64,000 nucleotides of DNA from an uncultured Lachnospiraceae bacterium (GCA_934343915.1 CAKRIL010000018.1:4896-68895); one strand, 5' to 3'; counted from the stretch's first letter, positions 8,578 through 17,949 are shown. Translations and numbers: made by a program. The notes: generated from the sequence alone by a model not told the origin.

Positions 8578-11500
8578 ATGTTCTCCCCGGACGACAACCA
8601 ATTCGAACAGGCTCACTTTGAGTCAATCCTTAAGCTGACCGCCGAAAATCTTGCCAAATACAAGGCTGATGAAAAGCGGTTATCCGACGAGCTTTACACC
8701 CTGCTTGAAACCTATGGTGCGAAGGATGTGGAAGCTCTTTCCATGATAGACAACATACAGGTTCTCTACGAACGCGCCCAGCGTGAAGCTGCGAGAGCCG
8801 AGAAGGCAAGAAGCAAGCCATACTTCGGACGAATTGACCTGACAGACCTGACCCACGGCAGCGAGGAGACCATATACATAGGCAAGGTCGGAATCAACCG
8901 CGACATCACCCATATAGAGGTTGTGGACTGGCGCGCACCGATTTCCAACTCATACTATGAAAGCCACCTCGGAAAAATAACATACTCCGTCCCGAATGAG
9001 CGGGACTTCGAGATTGACCTTAAGAAGAAGCGAACCTATGAAATCAAGGATGATAAGCTGGCTTCTTTTTTTGACACTGATGTTGTAGCGAATGATGAGC
9101 TTCTCAACAAGTATCTGTCGCAGAACAAGAAGGCAGTCCTCGGAGAGATAATTGCCACCATACAGAAGGAGCAGAACGACATCATCAGACAGTCACCTTA
9201 CAAGAGCATGATTGTCCAAGGTGCCGCAGGCTCGGGTAAAACCACTGTTGCAATGCACCGCATATCCTACATTCTCTATAACTACGAGAAAGATTTTAAG
9301 CCGGTCGATTTCTACATTGTCGGCAGCAACAAGATTCTGTTGAACTACATAACCAGCGTACTTCCCGACCTTGATGTGAACGGAGTCCGCCAGATGACCA
9401 TGGAGGAGCTGTTTGTCCGACTTCTGTATGAGGACTGGAACTCGGACGGGCAGAGCATCGCCCCTCTTGCACAGGCTTCAAAGACCTTCCCCGAGGCGAT
9501 GAAGCGAGGCACACTCGACTGGTTTTACGACCTTGAAGCCTTCTGCCTCGCCTATGAGCGCTCAACGATAAATACATCGGATGTCATATTAAAATCCAAT
9601 GAGAATGTACTTCTTGAGCACAATGTATGCGAGACACTTCTCACTTCCGATTCCATCGTCGCATTTCTTAACGAGAATCCGCAGATGTCGATTCAGTCTA
9701 AGATTAATCTGCTCAATAAGCGCGTACTCTCGCGTCTTGAAAACGAGATTACCGGAAAAGAAATTCAATACACTGCCGACGAGAAAAAGGCACTCACCCG
9801 CTTCTACCGCCAGTACTTCGGCGGTAAAAAATGGAAAATTTCCATATATGATATCTACAAGGAATTCCTTGCCGCACAGGAGCGCCGTCACAACACTGTA
9901 TTTCCTTTTGATGAGACCTCACCCGACCTCTATGACCTCGCCGCACTCGCTTATATCTACAAGCGTGTAAAAGAGGATGACCCTATTATTGAGGCACATC
10001 ATGTCGTCATCGACGAGGCGCAGGACTTCGGAATGATGGCATACATGACCCTTCACTACTGCATGCGCGGATGTACTTATACCATAATGGGTGATGTCGC
10101 ACAGAACATCCACTACAACCACGGGCTTAACGACTGGACGGAGCTTCGCGACAACTTCCTGACAGGAGAATTTGACTCGTTCAATCTCCTCAGAAAGAGC
10201 TACAGAAATACCGTGGAGATTTCTCACTTCGCGACGGACATATTAAGACATGGAAACTTTGCGATATATCCTGTAGAGCCGATTATCAGGCACGGCAATG
10301 AGGTATCGGTCACTGACTTTAATGATGAGGAAGCCCTTATAAAGGCTTCAGCAGATAAGATTGAAGAATGGAAGAGCGCAGGTTACGAGACAATCGCTGT
10401 CATATGCCATGACGATGCCTCATCAAGAGCTGTGGCAGAAAAGCTCTCAAAATACACCGAGGTCAACGATTATGATGCAATGGAGTTCGACAACGGTACA
10501 ATGGTTCTGCCAATCACCTATACTAAGGGCTTGGAATTCGATTGCTGCATACTCTTTAACCCTGACGAGGCGGCATATCCTGCATGTGATGCCAATGTGA
10601 AGCTTCTGTATGTAGCTGCGACCCGTGCGCTCCATGAACTTGTCGTGTACCATACAGGTACGATTACACCGCTTATCGGCGAGCCTGTGCCTGATACGGT
10701 AAGCAACACCGTTCTCGAGGCAGAGAACTCACAGCCTAACAGAACACACAGAACCACAACCTTCATAGGTCTGCCATCGACAACACCCGTTAAGACGGCT
10801 GCTTCTGCCACAGTACCAACCGTGAGTTCCACTTCAACCGTCGGTTCCACACCGCCGCGAAGGACAGCCCCTTACCCGGCGATGCCTTACAAGCAGCCGC
10901 CTGCTGCCCCGCAAAAAATTGTCGACCACAGCAACAAGATTATGTGTCAGTCCGAATACAGCTTCGGCTCGGTTCCTAAGACGGACGCGCTGAAGCAGAA
11001 CCCGAAGCGCATGGCTGCCTACCCGTTCAGAAGCGTGCGCCGTGAGGGCAATACACTCATCTTAGACAGCATAAATGCCGTCCTCGAGCTCACACCTTAT
11101 GCAGCCAGCATGGTTCGCGTCTCCTACCACAAGGCGGGCGAGGCGATTCCCGATGCCAGATGCATTGAAAATCGTGCCTCCTACGATAAGTGGAAGTTCA
11201 AAGACACCCCCGATACGGTGCTTCTCGCGACCTCAGCACTCTATCTTAGAATAGATAAAAAGAACGGACTTGTAACCTTCTGTGACAAGGACAAGAATGT
11301 CCTGCTCAGCGAAAAACAGCCGGGACACGTCCTTGAGAGCACCTCAGATAGAAGCTTATGCTTTTTCGACTTTGACAACGGACAGAAGCTATATGCCTTC
11401 GGCGCAAGCAACCGTGACCACCTTCCGCTCAACCGTGTTGCAAGGTATATCTCCTTCGGAAAAGGCAGACTAAAAGCCCCGTGTGTCATATCTGATAAAG

Positions 11501-11679
11501 GCTGCGGACTGGCGATAAGCCACGATTCGACCGTACTCTTTAACAGCATTCCGACCTACGGAGCCTTCATAGCCCTCGGCGATGCCGAATATTTTGATTA
11601 TTATTTCTTCACGGGAAACTCCGACGAGGAGCTTAGCATGAAGTATGACTGGATTCGAAGCAGAAGTAAGGAGCAGTAA
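8578..11679 (+). CDS. HelD/UvrD-like superfamily 1 helicase fused to a GH31 N-terminal-like beta-sandwich
   Basis: 1033 residues from the ATG at 8578, chosen because AAAGGAGGT ends 7 bp before it; a GTG three codons upstream overlaps that site. Numbering from the GTG, residues 1-85 are a charged helical hairpin, WRAPISNSYYE at 121-131 is typical of HelD, Walker A GAAGSGKTT is at 218-226, Walker B VVIDEAQD at 479-486, and motif VI VKLLYVAATRALHEL at 677-691. HelD removes RNA polymerase from stalled complexes. A Pro/Thr-rich linker (~705-785) leads to residues ~815-1030, which read like the N-terminal domain of GH31 alpha-glucosidases (LTPYAASMVRVSY, LYLRIDKKNGLVTFCDKD, KLYAFGASNRDHLPL), with no catalytic barrel. 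Third gene of the TIR operon; the stop is 4 bp from the convergent FtsX gene. Confidence 0.8.
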   Translation: MFSPDDNQFEQAHFESILKLTAENLAKYKADEKRLSDELYTLLETYGAKDVEALSMIDNIQVLYERAQREAARAEKARSKPYFGRIDLTDLTHGSEETIYIGKVGINRDITHIEVVDWRAPISNSYYESHLGKITYSVPNERDFEIDLKKKRTYEIKDDKLASFFDTDVVANDELLNKYLSQNKKAVLGEIIATIQKEQNDIIRQSPYKSMIVQGAAGSGKTTVAMHRISYILYNYEKDFKPVDFYIVGSNKILLNYITSVLPDLDVNGVRQMTMEELFVRLLYEDWNSDGQSIAPLAQASKTFPEAMKRGTLDWFYDLEAFCLAYERSTINTSDVILKSNENVLLEHNVCETLLTSDSIVAFLNENPQMSIQSKINLLNKRVLSRLENEITGKEIQYTADEKKALTRFYRQYFGGKKWKISIYDIYKEFLAAQERRHNTVFPFDETSPDLYDLAALAYIYKRVKEDDPIIEAHHVVIDEAQDFGMMAYMTLHYCMRGCTYTIMGDVAQNIHYNHGLNDWTELRDNFLTGEFDSFNLLRKSYRNTVEISHFATDILRHGNFAIYPVEPIIRHGNEVSVTDFNDEEALIKASADKIEEWKSAGYETIAVICHDDASSRAVAEKLSKYTEVNDYDAMEFDNGTMVLPITYTKGLEFDCCILFNPDEAAYPACDANVKLLYVAATRALHELVVYHTGTITPLIGEPVPDTVSNTVLEAENSQPNRTHRTTTFIGLPSTTPVKTAASATVPTVSSTSTVGSTPPRRTAPYPAMPYKQPPAAPQKIVDHSNKIMCQSEYSFGSVPKTDALKQNPKRMAAYPFRSVRREGNTLILDSINAVLELTPYAASMVRVSYHKAGEAIPDARCIENRASYDKWKFKDTPDTVLLATSALYLRIDKKNGLVTFCDKDKNVLLSEKQPGHVLESTSDRSLCFFDFDNGQKLYAFGASNRDHLPLNRVARYISFGKGRLKAPCVISDKGCGLAISHDSTVLFNSIPTYGAFIALGDAEYFDYYFFTGNSDEELSMKYDWIRSRSKEQ

Positions 11680-11683
11680 AGCT

Positions 11684-14455
11684 TTACTCCACCGACTTAA
11701 GCGATTCAGCCATATTAATTTTGTTGAGCTTGAACAGCATAAAGAAATTGACTACCACAGCGAATACGAAGGTAAGCACAACGCTCAGCACAAAGCTTAT
11801 CCATGTTATCCTGCTGTCAAAGGATACTGCCTCCACATTTATACAGTTCATGACAAAAATGTGGAGCAGCTTCCCAAGACCAAGTCCGAGAACCGCACCT
11901 ATGCCCGTCAGTATAAAATTCTCTCTGAACACATATGACGCAGTTTCCCATGAATAAAAGCCGAGAACCTTTATCGTTGCAATTTCCCTTATTCTTTCGG
12001 TAATGTTAATATTTGTCAGGTTGTATAAAACCACGAATGCAAGTGCCGCCGCAAGCACAATCACCATGATTACGACATAGTTTATGCTTGAAATCATGCT
12101 GTCGAACTGCTCCTGTGTGTCGGCATTGGCATACGCCGAGCTCACCTCGTCCATGAGGAGCAGGTCTGCGATGGTCTGATGCGCGTCCAAACCGTCCTTT
12201 ATTGACGCATATACCGTTCTGTACTCAGGCTCACCGCCTGCCGCTTCAATATATGTCTCTTTCGCGATAAAAGCGTAGTTGAAGACATAGTTTTTACATA
12301 CGGCGGACACCGTAACCGTCATGGTATTCAGGCTGTCATCCGCAATCGTTAAGGTATCACCTTTCTTTACCCCGAGATTCTTTGCAAGTCTCTTTGTGAG
12401 AATTATCTCTCCCTTGGAAGGATACTCAAGTCTTTCTCCGCCTTTAAGGCTCAGAAAATGATACTGCTCCGAGAGTTCCCCGGCATTCTCAGCTATTATA
12501 ACATTGGCAGACTTTTTCGCGCTGCTGCTCTCAATATCCATTGTCGATGAATTGAGGAACGCATAGCTGTCAAAGTACTCATCAAAGGTCTCTCCAAGAG
12601 CCTCCATCTCCCATTCGTCAGCCGGATTTCCAAGCGTCACCGACATATCATACACGGCTATCTCACGGAACTGCGCACTCACTATGTCGGAGAAGGAATC
12701 CTTAAGTCCAAGTGCGGTTACGACCAGTGCCGTACAGCCGCCTATACCCATTATCATCATAATGAAACGCTTCTTGTATCTGAACACATTTCTTATGGAC
12801 ACCTTTCTCAAAAAGCCAAGTCTCCTCCATATAAAGCCGACTCTCTCAAGCAGAATCCTCTTTCCGCCCTTAGGTGCCTTAGGACGTATGAGCGTTGCCG
12901 GCGAGCTGTGAAACTGTGCCGCGCATGAAAAATATGTGGCACCCATCGAGCACAGCACCGCAGCCACGATTGATATAACTCCGATTTTTATATCCCACAC
13001 ATAGGTAAGCTCCGCAAAATCGTAGAGCATATTGTAGCCCATCCATATAACCTTAGGGAACAGCAGATTTCCCACAACATAGCCGAACACCGCTCCACCC
13101 ACGGCTGCCGAGCCCGAATAGAACATATACTTTGCCATGACCGTGCCGTCACTGTAGCCGAGCGCCTTGAGTACTCCTATCTGCGTTCTCTCATCCTCCA
13201 CCATTCTTGTCATTGTCGTCATGCACACAAGTGCAGCTACGGCAAAAAAGAATATCGGGAAAACAGCGGCTACCTGATTCACGATATTGCTGTCGTTGTC
13301 AAAGCTCGCATATCCGACATTTGAATCCCTGCCAAGCACATACACTGCAGGCTCCTTCAAATCATTCAGCTCATCCTCCGCCGACATGATTTCGCTCTCG
13401 GCTTCATTCTGCTTGGTTTCAAGCGTATCTATTCCACTCTCGTATTCGGCATATCCGTCGGCTATCTCCTGTCTTGCTGCATCTAACTGAGCCTGAGCCT
13501 CATCGAGCACTCCCTCCGTGCTCATTCCCATACTTTCCATAGTTGCCCGATTTGCGTCAAGCTCCGCCTGTCTCTGCTCAAGCTCCTGTTCCGCTTCAAG
13601 AAGCTCATTGTATGCACTGTCAAGCTCCGCCCTGGCAGCTTCAAGCTCATCGTTAAGTTCTGCCTTGGCATCCTCTATTTTGTCATAAGCCTCCGAATAC
13701 AGACGCTCATACCGCTTGTCCGCTATGCTCTGCACCGCATCCTTCAACACATCCGTGTGCTCATCGATATAGGAATTGTACTCGTCCGAATAGGCTTCAT
13801 AGCCGCTGTCCATGCGCACATATATCTCATTGTCATACTCGGCTGTATAAGCCCCTCTCATAAAATATGCGAAGCTTGTGACGCTTCCGTTTCCGACAGG
13901 TGCGGTTCCTCTCTCAAAATTGAGATAGAGCGGCGACTGCACAATGCCGACAATCGTGTAGGTGCTATATGTAAACGCATCCTTCACATCATCGGTGTTG
14001 CTGTCCGACACGACAAACTCCTGTCCTATGTACTCACTCCCGTAACGCTTGCTGTCGACAACGCATTCCCTGTCATTCTCCGGCATGCGCCCCTCAATCA
14101 GCTCGGGGCGGTTGATATTATCAAGCAGCGAATAGGTCGCCACAACACACTCACGCCCGTCGGCGAGAAGCTCTATGACCGCCTGGCTTATTCCGCCCTG
14201 CGCATAAATAACTCCGTTCTCTCCGACCAGCTGCTTGGCATCGCCCATGTCAAAGCCCAGTGTGGAGAGTGCCCTGTAATCATAAAATGATGTCTGTTTA
14301 AAATATTTGTCCGCGGTAGCAACCATGTCCTCACGGCATACCCTGAGTCCCGCGAACATGATAACTCCCAGAGCGACAATGAAAAATATCGCCAGATACC
14401 TTCCCAAGCTGTGTCTTATCTCCCTGAGAGATGTCTTTTTCATCGCTGATTTCAT
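11684..14455 (-). CDS. FtsX-like ABC transporter permease with coiled-coil extracytoplasmic domain
   Basis: 923 residues. One membrane helix near residues 17-38 (YLAIFFIVALGVIMFAG) is followed by a long extracytoplasmic part. About 230-375 of this is a charged coiled coil rich in Ala, Glu and Asp (heptads such as ELNDELEAARAELDSAYNELL are visible). Three helices of a first FtsX domain follow near 380-510, then a second extracytoplasmic domain and a final FtsX domain near 790-915. This is the MacB/LolCE-type mechanotransmission layout rather than a simple channel. The ATPase gene lies 24 bp upstream. Substrate unknown; Gram-positive relatives include peptide-response exporters and cell-wall regulators. 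Confidence 0.9.
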   Translation of the reverse strand: MKSAMKKTSLREIRHSLGRYLAIFFIVALGVIMFAGLRVCREDMVATADKYFKQTSFYDYRALSTLGFDMGDAKQLVGENGVIYAQGGISQAVIELLADGRECVVATYSLLDNINRPELIEGRMPENDRECVVDSKRYGSEYIGQEFVVSDSNTDDVKDAFTYSTYTIVGIVQSPLYLNFERGTAPVGNGSVTSFAYFMRGAYTAEYDNEIYVRMDSGYEAYSDEYNSYIDEHTDVLKDAVQSIADKRYERLYSEAYDKIEDAKAELNDELEAARAELDSAYNELLEAEQELEQRQAELDANRATMESMGMSTEGVLDEAQAQLDAARQEIADGYAEYESGIDTLETKQNEAESEIMSAEDELNDLKEPAVYVLGRDSNVGYASFDNDSNIVNQVAAVFPIFFFAVAALVCMTTMTRMVEDERTQIGVLKALGYSDGTVMAKYMFYSGSAAVGGAVFGYVVGNLLFPKVIWMGYNMLYDFAELTYVWDIKIGVISIVAAVLCSMGATYFSCAAQFHSSPATLIRPKAPKGGKRILLERVGFIWRRLGFLRKVSIRNVFRYKKRFIMMIMGIGGCTALVVTALGLKDSFSDIVSAQFREIAVYDMSVTLGNPADEWEMEALGETFDEYFDSYAFLNSSTMDIESSSAKKSANVIIAENAGELSEQYHFLSLKGGERLEYPSKGEIILTKRLAKNLGVKKGDTLTIADDSLNTMTVTVSAVCKNYVFNYAFIAKETYIEAAGGEPEYRTVYASIKDGLDAHQTIADLLLMDEVSSAYANADTQEQFDSMISSINYVVIMVIVLAAALAFVVLYNLTNINITERIREIATIKVLGFYSWETASYVFRENFILTGIGAVLGLGLGKLLHIFVMNCINVEAVSFDSRITWISFVLSVVLTFVFAVVVNFFMLFKLNKINMAESLKSVE

Positions 14456-14479
14456 GCTTTTTCCTCCGATGCTGTATAT

Positions 14480-15181
14480 TTACCACTCTATCTCCTCTAC
14501 CGGAACAATATGCTCATTCTTGACCATCGAAGTTACCGTGCCGTTTTTTACGGTTATGACTCTGTCCGCCATCGCCGTGAGCGCACTGTTATGAGTTATC
14601 ACGACCACCGTTTTGCCCTCATTGCGGCATGTATCCTGCAAAAGCTTGAGCACCTGCTTTCCTGTCGCATAGTCTAATGCCCCCGTCGGCTCATCACAAA
14701 GAAGCAGCTTCGGATTCTTGGCAAGCGCACGGGCTATTGCAACTCTCTGCTGCTCACCTCCCGAAAGCTGCGCAGGGAAATTATAAGCTCTCTGTTCAAG
14801 ACCTACCTGTCTTAAAACAGTCATCGCGTCAATCGGCTCCTTGCAAATCTGTGACGCGAGCTCGACATTCTCAAGTGCCGTGAGATTCTGCACAAGGTTA
14901 TAGAACTGAAATACGAAGCCTATGTCATATCTTCGATAGGTTGTAAGCTGCTTCGGCTTGTAATCCGATATTCTGCTGCCGTCTAATATAACTTCACCAT
15001 CGGTCAAAGTATCCATTCCGCCTATAATGTTCAGAATGGTCGTCTTTCCCGCACCTGATGCACCAACTATGACACAGAATTCTCCCTTCTCAATCTCAAA
15101 ATTAACATCCTGAAGTGCCGATATGGTCACCTCGCCCATCTGATAAGTCTTTTTGACATGTCTGCATTCAACAAACGCCAT
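14480..15181 (-). CDS. ABC transporter ATP-binding protein, LolD/MacB type
   Basis: 233 residues with all nucleotide-binding motifs: Walker A GASGAGKTT near 37-45, Q-loop in FVFQFYNLV, signature LSGGEQQRVAIARAL, Walker B LLLCDEPTGALD, and the switch histidine in VVVITHNS. The CDEPTGALD form is characteristic of the LolD/MacB/FtsE group that pairs with FtsX-type permeases, which fits the next gene 24 bp downstream. AGGAGGG precedes the ATG. Confidence 0.93.
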   Translation of the reverse strand: MAFVECRHVKKTYQMGEVTISALQDVNFEIEKGEFCVIVGASGAGKTTILNIIGGMDTLTDGEVILDGSRISDYKPKQLTTYRRYDIGFVFQFYNLVQNLTALENVELASQICKEPIDAMTVLRQVGLEQRAYNFPAQLSGGEQQRVAIARALAKNPKLLLCDEPTGALDYATGKQVLKLLQDTCRNEGKTVVVITHNSALTAMADRVITVKNGTVTSMVKNEHIVPVEEIEW

Positions 15182-15225
15182 CTTATCCCTCCTGTTCCTG
15201 TTAGTATTTGTATCTTATACAAAAC

Positions 15226-15255
15226 GGACAGAACGACCTTGTTATCGCCCTGTCC
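15226..15255 (-). terminator. Weak hairpin after the amino-acid ABC operon
   Basis: GGACAG (15226-15231) pairs with CTGTCC (15250-15255); on the minus strand the stem is followed by GTTTTG. It lies between the importer ATPase stop and the LolD-type gene start, so it may end the importer transcript. The stem is short. Confidence 0.35.
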
Positions 15256-15322
15256 ACTTTTTATAATTCCTTTTTATCTTTGCGGTTTTTCGAAGTATCA
15301 TTAAACATTCAATATAAGAAAT

Positions 15323-16156
15323 CTATGCAAGCACCTTTGATAAGAACTCCTTAAGGCGCGGATTCTTAGGATTAGAGAAGAACTCCTGCGGCGGAGCACT
15401 CTCAAGTATCTGTCCATCATCAATGAAGATTACCCTGTTGGCAACCTCCCTCGCGAATCCCATCTCATGTGTGACGATTATCATTGTCATACCTTCTTTT
15501 GCGAGAGCCTTCATAAGGTCAAGCACCTCACCGACCATCTCCGGGTCGAGTGCACTCGTAGGCTCATCAAAAAGAATAACATCCGGATTCATTGCAAGTG
15601 CTCTCACAATAGCCACTCTCTGCTTCTGTCCTCCTGAGAGTGTTGACGGATACACATCCGCCTTATCCTGAAGCCCGATTCTTGTAAGAAGCTGCATTGC
15701 ATTCTCTCTTGCATTCTTCTTAATCTCAGACTTATTCGTAGTTATCGGAATAAGCTCCTTCTTGTTATTCCTGCTTCTGAATATATTGGCAATGCCCGTA
15801 AAAAAGTTCTTCCGCTTACTCTTTCTGAGTTCCTGGCACTGAACGTATACAGGCGCAAGCATGATGTTCTGTATGACCGTCTTGTTGGAGAACAGGTTAA
15901 AGTGCTGGAACACCATTCCCATGTGTCGTCTGTGTATATTGATGTCAACCTTCATATCGGCTATATCCACACCGTTAAATATAATCTGTCCGCCCGTCGG
16001 GTCTTCCATACAGTTAAGACATCTTAAGAACGTACTTTTTCCGGAACCTGACGGTCCGATTACGACGAGGATGTCTCCCTTGTTGACGGTGAGATTGATG
16101 CCCTTTAATATTTTGCTGCTTCCGAAATGCTTTTCAAGATTAATGACGTCTATCAC
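15323..16156 (-). CDS. Polar amino-acid ABC transporter ATP-binding protein with internal insertion
   Basis: 277 residues against about 240 for GlnQ/HisP-type subunits. Walker A GPSGSGKST is near 34-42, Q-loop MVFQHFNLF, signature LSGGQKQRVAIVRAL, Walker B VILFDEPTSALDPE, switch ITVTHEM-type phrase IIVTHEMGFA. The extra length is a lysine/arginine-rich stretch of about 35 residues (roughly 108-145, containing ELRKSKRKNFF and RSRNNKKEL) between the Q-loop region and the signature, where the helical subdomain would be extended. The start overlaps the permease gene by 17 bp, so the two are translationally coupled. Confidence 0.92.
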   Translation of the reverse strand: MIDVINLEKHFGSSKILKGINLTVNKGDILVVIGPSGSGKSTFLRCLNCMEDPTGGQIIFNGVDIADMKVDINIHRRHMGMVFQHFNLFSNKTVIQNIMLAPVYVQCQELRKSKRKNFFTGIANIFRSRNNKKELIPITTNKSEIKKNARENAMQLLTRIGLQDKADVYPSTLSGGQKQRVAIVRALAMNPDVILFDEPTSALDPEMVGEVLDLMKALAKEGMTMIIVTHEMGFAREVANRVIFIDDGQILESAPPQEFFSNPKNPRLKEFLSKVLA

Positions 16157-16850
16157 TCTTTCTCAGGCTCCTTTCCATAAGTTTTATTCCACCGCTTATC
16201 AAAAGCACGATAAGTATGTAGATTATTGCCATAACAAGATACGGCACCATGAATTCATAGCTGTTGCTTCCGATATAGTTGAACGCAACGTACAGATCAG
16301 CCGCACCGACAAAGCTTACAACTGACGTCTCCTTGATGAGCGCAATGAACTCATTGCCGAGTGTCGGAAGTATATTCTTGACTGCCTGTGGTATGACAAT
16401 CTTAACCATCGTAACCGAAAAGCTGAGTCCCACTGCTCGTCCCGCTTCCAACTGTCCCGCATCGACGGACATGATTCCACTTCGCATAATCTCAGAGATA
16501 TACGCAGCACTGTTAAGTCCGAATACCATCATGGACACCTGCACTCCCGTCATCTTGATTCCCATAATCGGGAGCAAAACATAATAAAATACGAGGAGCT
16601 GCACCACCATAGGTGTTCCTCTGAAAAGTCCTACATAGAAACTGCATATTCCATTAAGTACACGCGGCAGAACCTTGTACTTAGGCACCACCCTCACCGT
16701 GGCTATAAGAGTTCCAAGAATTATACCGATTATAAGTCCTATAACTGCAATTAGAAGGGTATTTTTCAACCCTTCTAACACTCTTACATAGCCATTTTGT
16801 TCAAAGAAAATTTCGATAAATTTACTTACCTTCTGATCAAAATTGCCCAT
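16140..16850 (-). CDS. Polar amino-acid ABC transporter permease
   Basis: 236 residues of the HisM/GlnP type. The first membrane helix follows GLKNTLLIAVIGLIIGIILG near residue 25. The EAA loop is clear (ISEIMRSGIMSVDAGQLEAGRAVGLS, then VIPQAVKNILPTLGNEFIALIKETS). Five helices are expected. It sits between the binding-protein gene (28 bp upstream) and the ATPase gene, which it overlaps. Confidence 0.93.
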   Translation of the reverse strand: MGNFDQKVSKFIEIFFEQNGYVRVLEGLKNTLLIAVIGLIIGIILGTLIATVRVVPKYKVLPRVLNGICSFYVGLFRGTPMVVQLLVFYYVLLPIMGIKMTGVQVSMMVFGLNSAAYISEIMRSGIMSVDAGQLEAGRAVGLSFSVTMVKIVIPQAVKNILPTLGNEFIALIKETSVVSFVGAADLYVAFNYIGSNSYEFMVPYLVMAIIYILIVLLISGGIKLMERSLRKSDRRH

Positions 16851-16877
16851 TTAAACCTCTCTTATCCCTGTAAGCTT

Positions 16878-17729
16878 CTACTGCATCTTATTGATTGCTT
16901 CCGTGATGCACTTAGCAGGAGCAGAATCAATGATAACGTACTGAATGTTTCCGTTCAAGAGATCCTGAACTGCAAGTGAACCGTTCTTATATCCTACACA
17001 CTGAGCTGCAAAGCCTGTGAAGCCCCAGTCTGCATCGCCCTCTACATAGAACTGACCTGTTGTACCGTTCTGAACACCAATCTTAACGCTGCTGTCCTTA
17101 GCTGATAAGATTGCCTCAACATCCTCGATACTCTTGCATGAATCGAACTCTGTATTGTCAGATGTCACTATAAGTCTCTGTGAAGCGCTGTAATATGAAT
17201 CTGAGAATGCAACATACTCTTCTCTGTCAGGCTTAACCGTAAGACCTGCCATAGCGATATCACACTTGTGCTGACCTACTGAGAGACATACTGCATCGAA
17301 ATCCATGTTCTGAATTACAAGCTCAACTCCGAGATACTCAGCGAGTGCCGCTGCAATCTCCATATCGATACCAACATACTTATCACCTGACATGTACTCG
17401 AATGGCTCGAATGCTGCATTGGTTGCAACCACAAGCTGATCCTTGCTGCTGTCATAAGCTGCTGATGTAACGCCCTGAGGTGTGCCATCGCCGAAATAGT
17501 GATTACAAATCTCATCGAACTTACCATTATCCTTGATTTCCTTAATAAAAGCATTAACCTTCTCAAGAAGCTCCGGCTGATCCTTGTCAACTCCGAATGC
17601 ATACTCTTCCTCGGTAAGGTCTATATCAATAACCTTCGCCTTCTTAGCCGTATCTGATGACTTGCCGCATCCGACAATAGTCATCGCTGCCATTGTAACT
17701 GCTGCAATAACTGCAATAATCTTCTTCAT
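16878..17729 (-). CDS. Amino-acid-binding lipoprotein, apparently circularly permuted
   Basis: 283 residues from the ATG at 17729, which has AAGGAGGAA just upstream. The signal peptide ends in TIVGC, making C21 the lipid-attachment site. In normal family 3 binding proteins the order is ATNAAFPPFEY..., a GTTG segment, then a tail of the form EEYAFAV..PELLEKVN..IKE....GKYDEI...YFG. Here that tail comes first (about residues 36-75: LTEEEYAFGVDKDQPELLEK, then NAFIKEIKDNGKF and NHYFGDG). A short linker follows, then LVVATNAAFEPFEYMSG and QNGTTGQFYVEGD, and the protein stops after YVIIDSAPAKCITEAINKMQ, just where the tail would normally begin. So all parts are present in rotated order. Ligand unknown; polar amino acid by family. 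Confidence 0.88.
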   Translation of the reverse strand: MKKIIAVIAAVTMAAMTIVGCGKSSDTAKKAKVIDIDLTEEEYAFGVDKDQPELLEKVNAFIKEIKDNGKFDEICNHYFGDGTPQGVTSAAYDSSKDQLVVATNAAFEPFEYMSGDKYVGIDMEIAAALAEYLGVELVIQNMDFDAVCLSVGQHKCDIAMAGLTVKPDREEYVAFSDSYYSASQRLIVTSDNTEFDSCKSIEDVEAILSAKDSSVKIGVQNGTTGQFYVEGDADWGFTGFAAQCVGYKNGSLAVQDLLNGNIQYVIIDSAPAKCITEAINKMQ

Positions 17730-17773
17730 AAGTTCTTCCTCCTTAAAGAAATTCACCGATTTCTTATATCGTA

Positions 17774-17802
17774 AGGATAGCACACTTTCAAATCATAAAC
17801 AA
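17774..17802 (-). promoter_or_regulatory. Promoter of the amino-acid ABC operon
   Basis: On the minus strand TTGTTT (17802-17797), a 17-bp spacer and TATCCT (17779-17774), followed about 45 bp later by the binding-protein ATG at 17729. Confidence 0.5.
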
Positions 17803-17882
17803 TATATAAATTCAATCATATTTTTGTATATTTATACATATTTTTTGTATAAAATTAACATTGTATTTTTCGACAACCCAAA

Positions 17883-17916
17883 AATACCGCCCTGCATTTC
17901 TATGCAGAGCGGTATT
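17883..17916 (-). terminator. Rho-independent terminator of the HdeD-oleate hydratase operon
   Basis: AATACCGC (17883-17890) and CTGCAT pair with ATGCAG and GCGGTATT (17909-17916), a long stem with one mismatch. On the minus strand the stem runs directly into TATTTTTGGG. It is 34 bp past the oleate hydratase stop. Confidence 0.75.
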
Positions 17917-17949
17917 ATTCCGTCTATACGGTATCTTATATTTCACTTT

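Noticed and set aside
13757..14290. 177-codon plus-strand frame opposite the FtsX permease
   Set aside because: Antisense shadow of a clear coding frame, no ribosome site.
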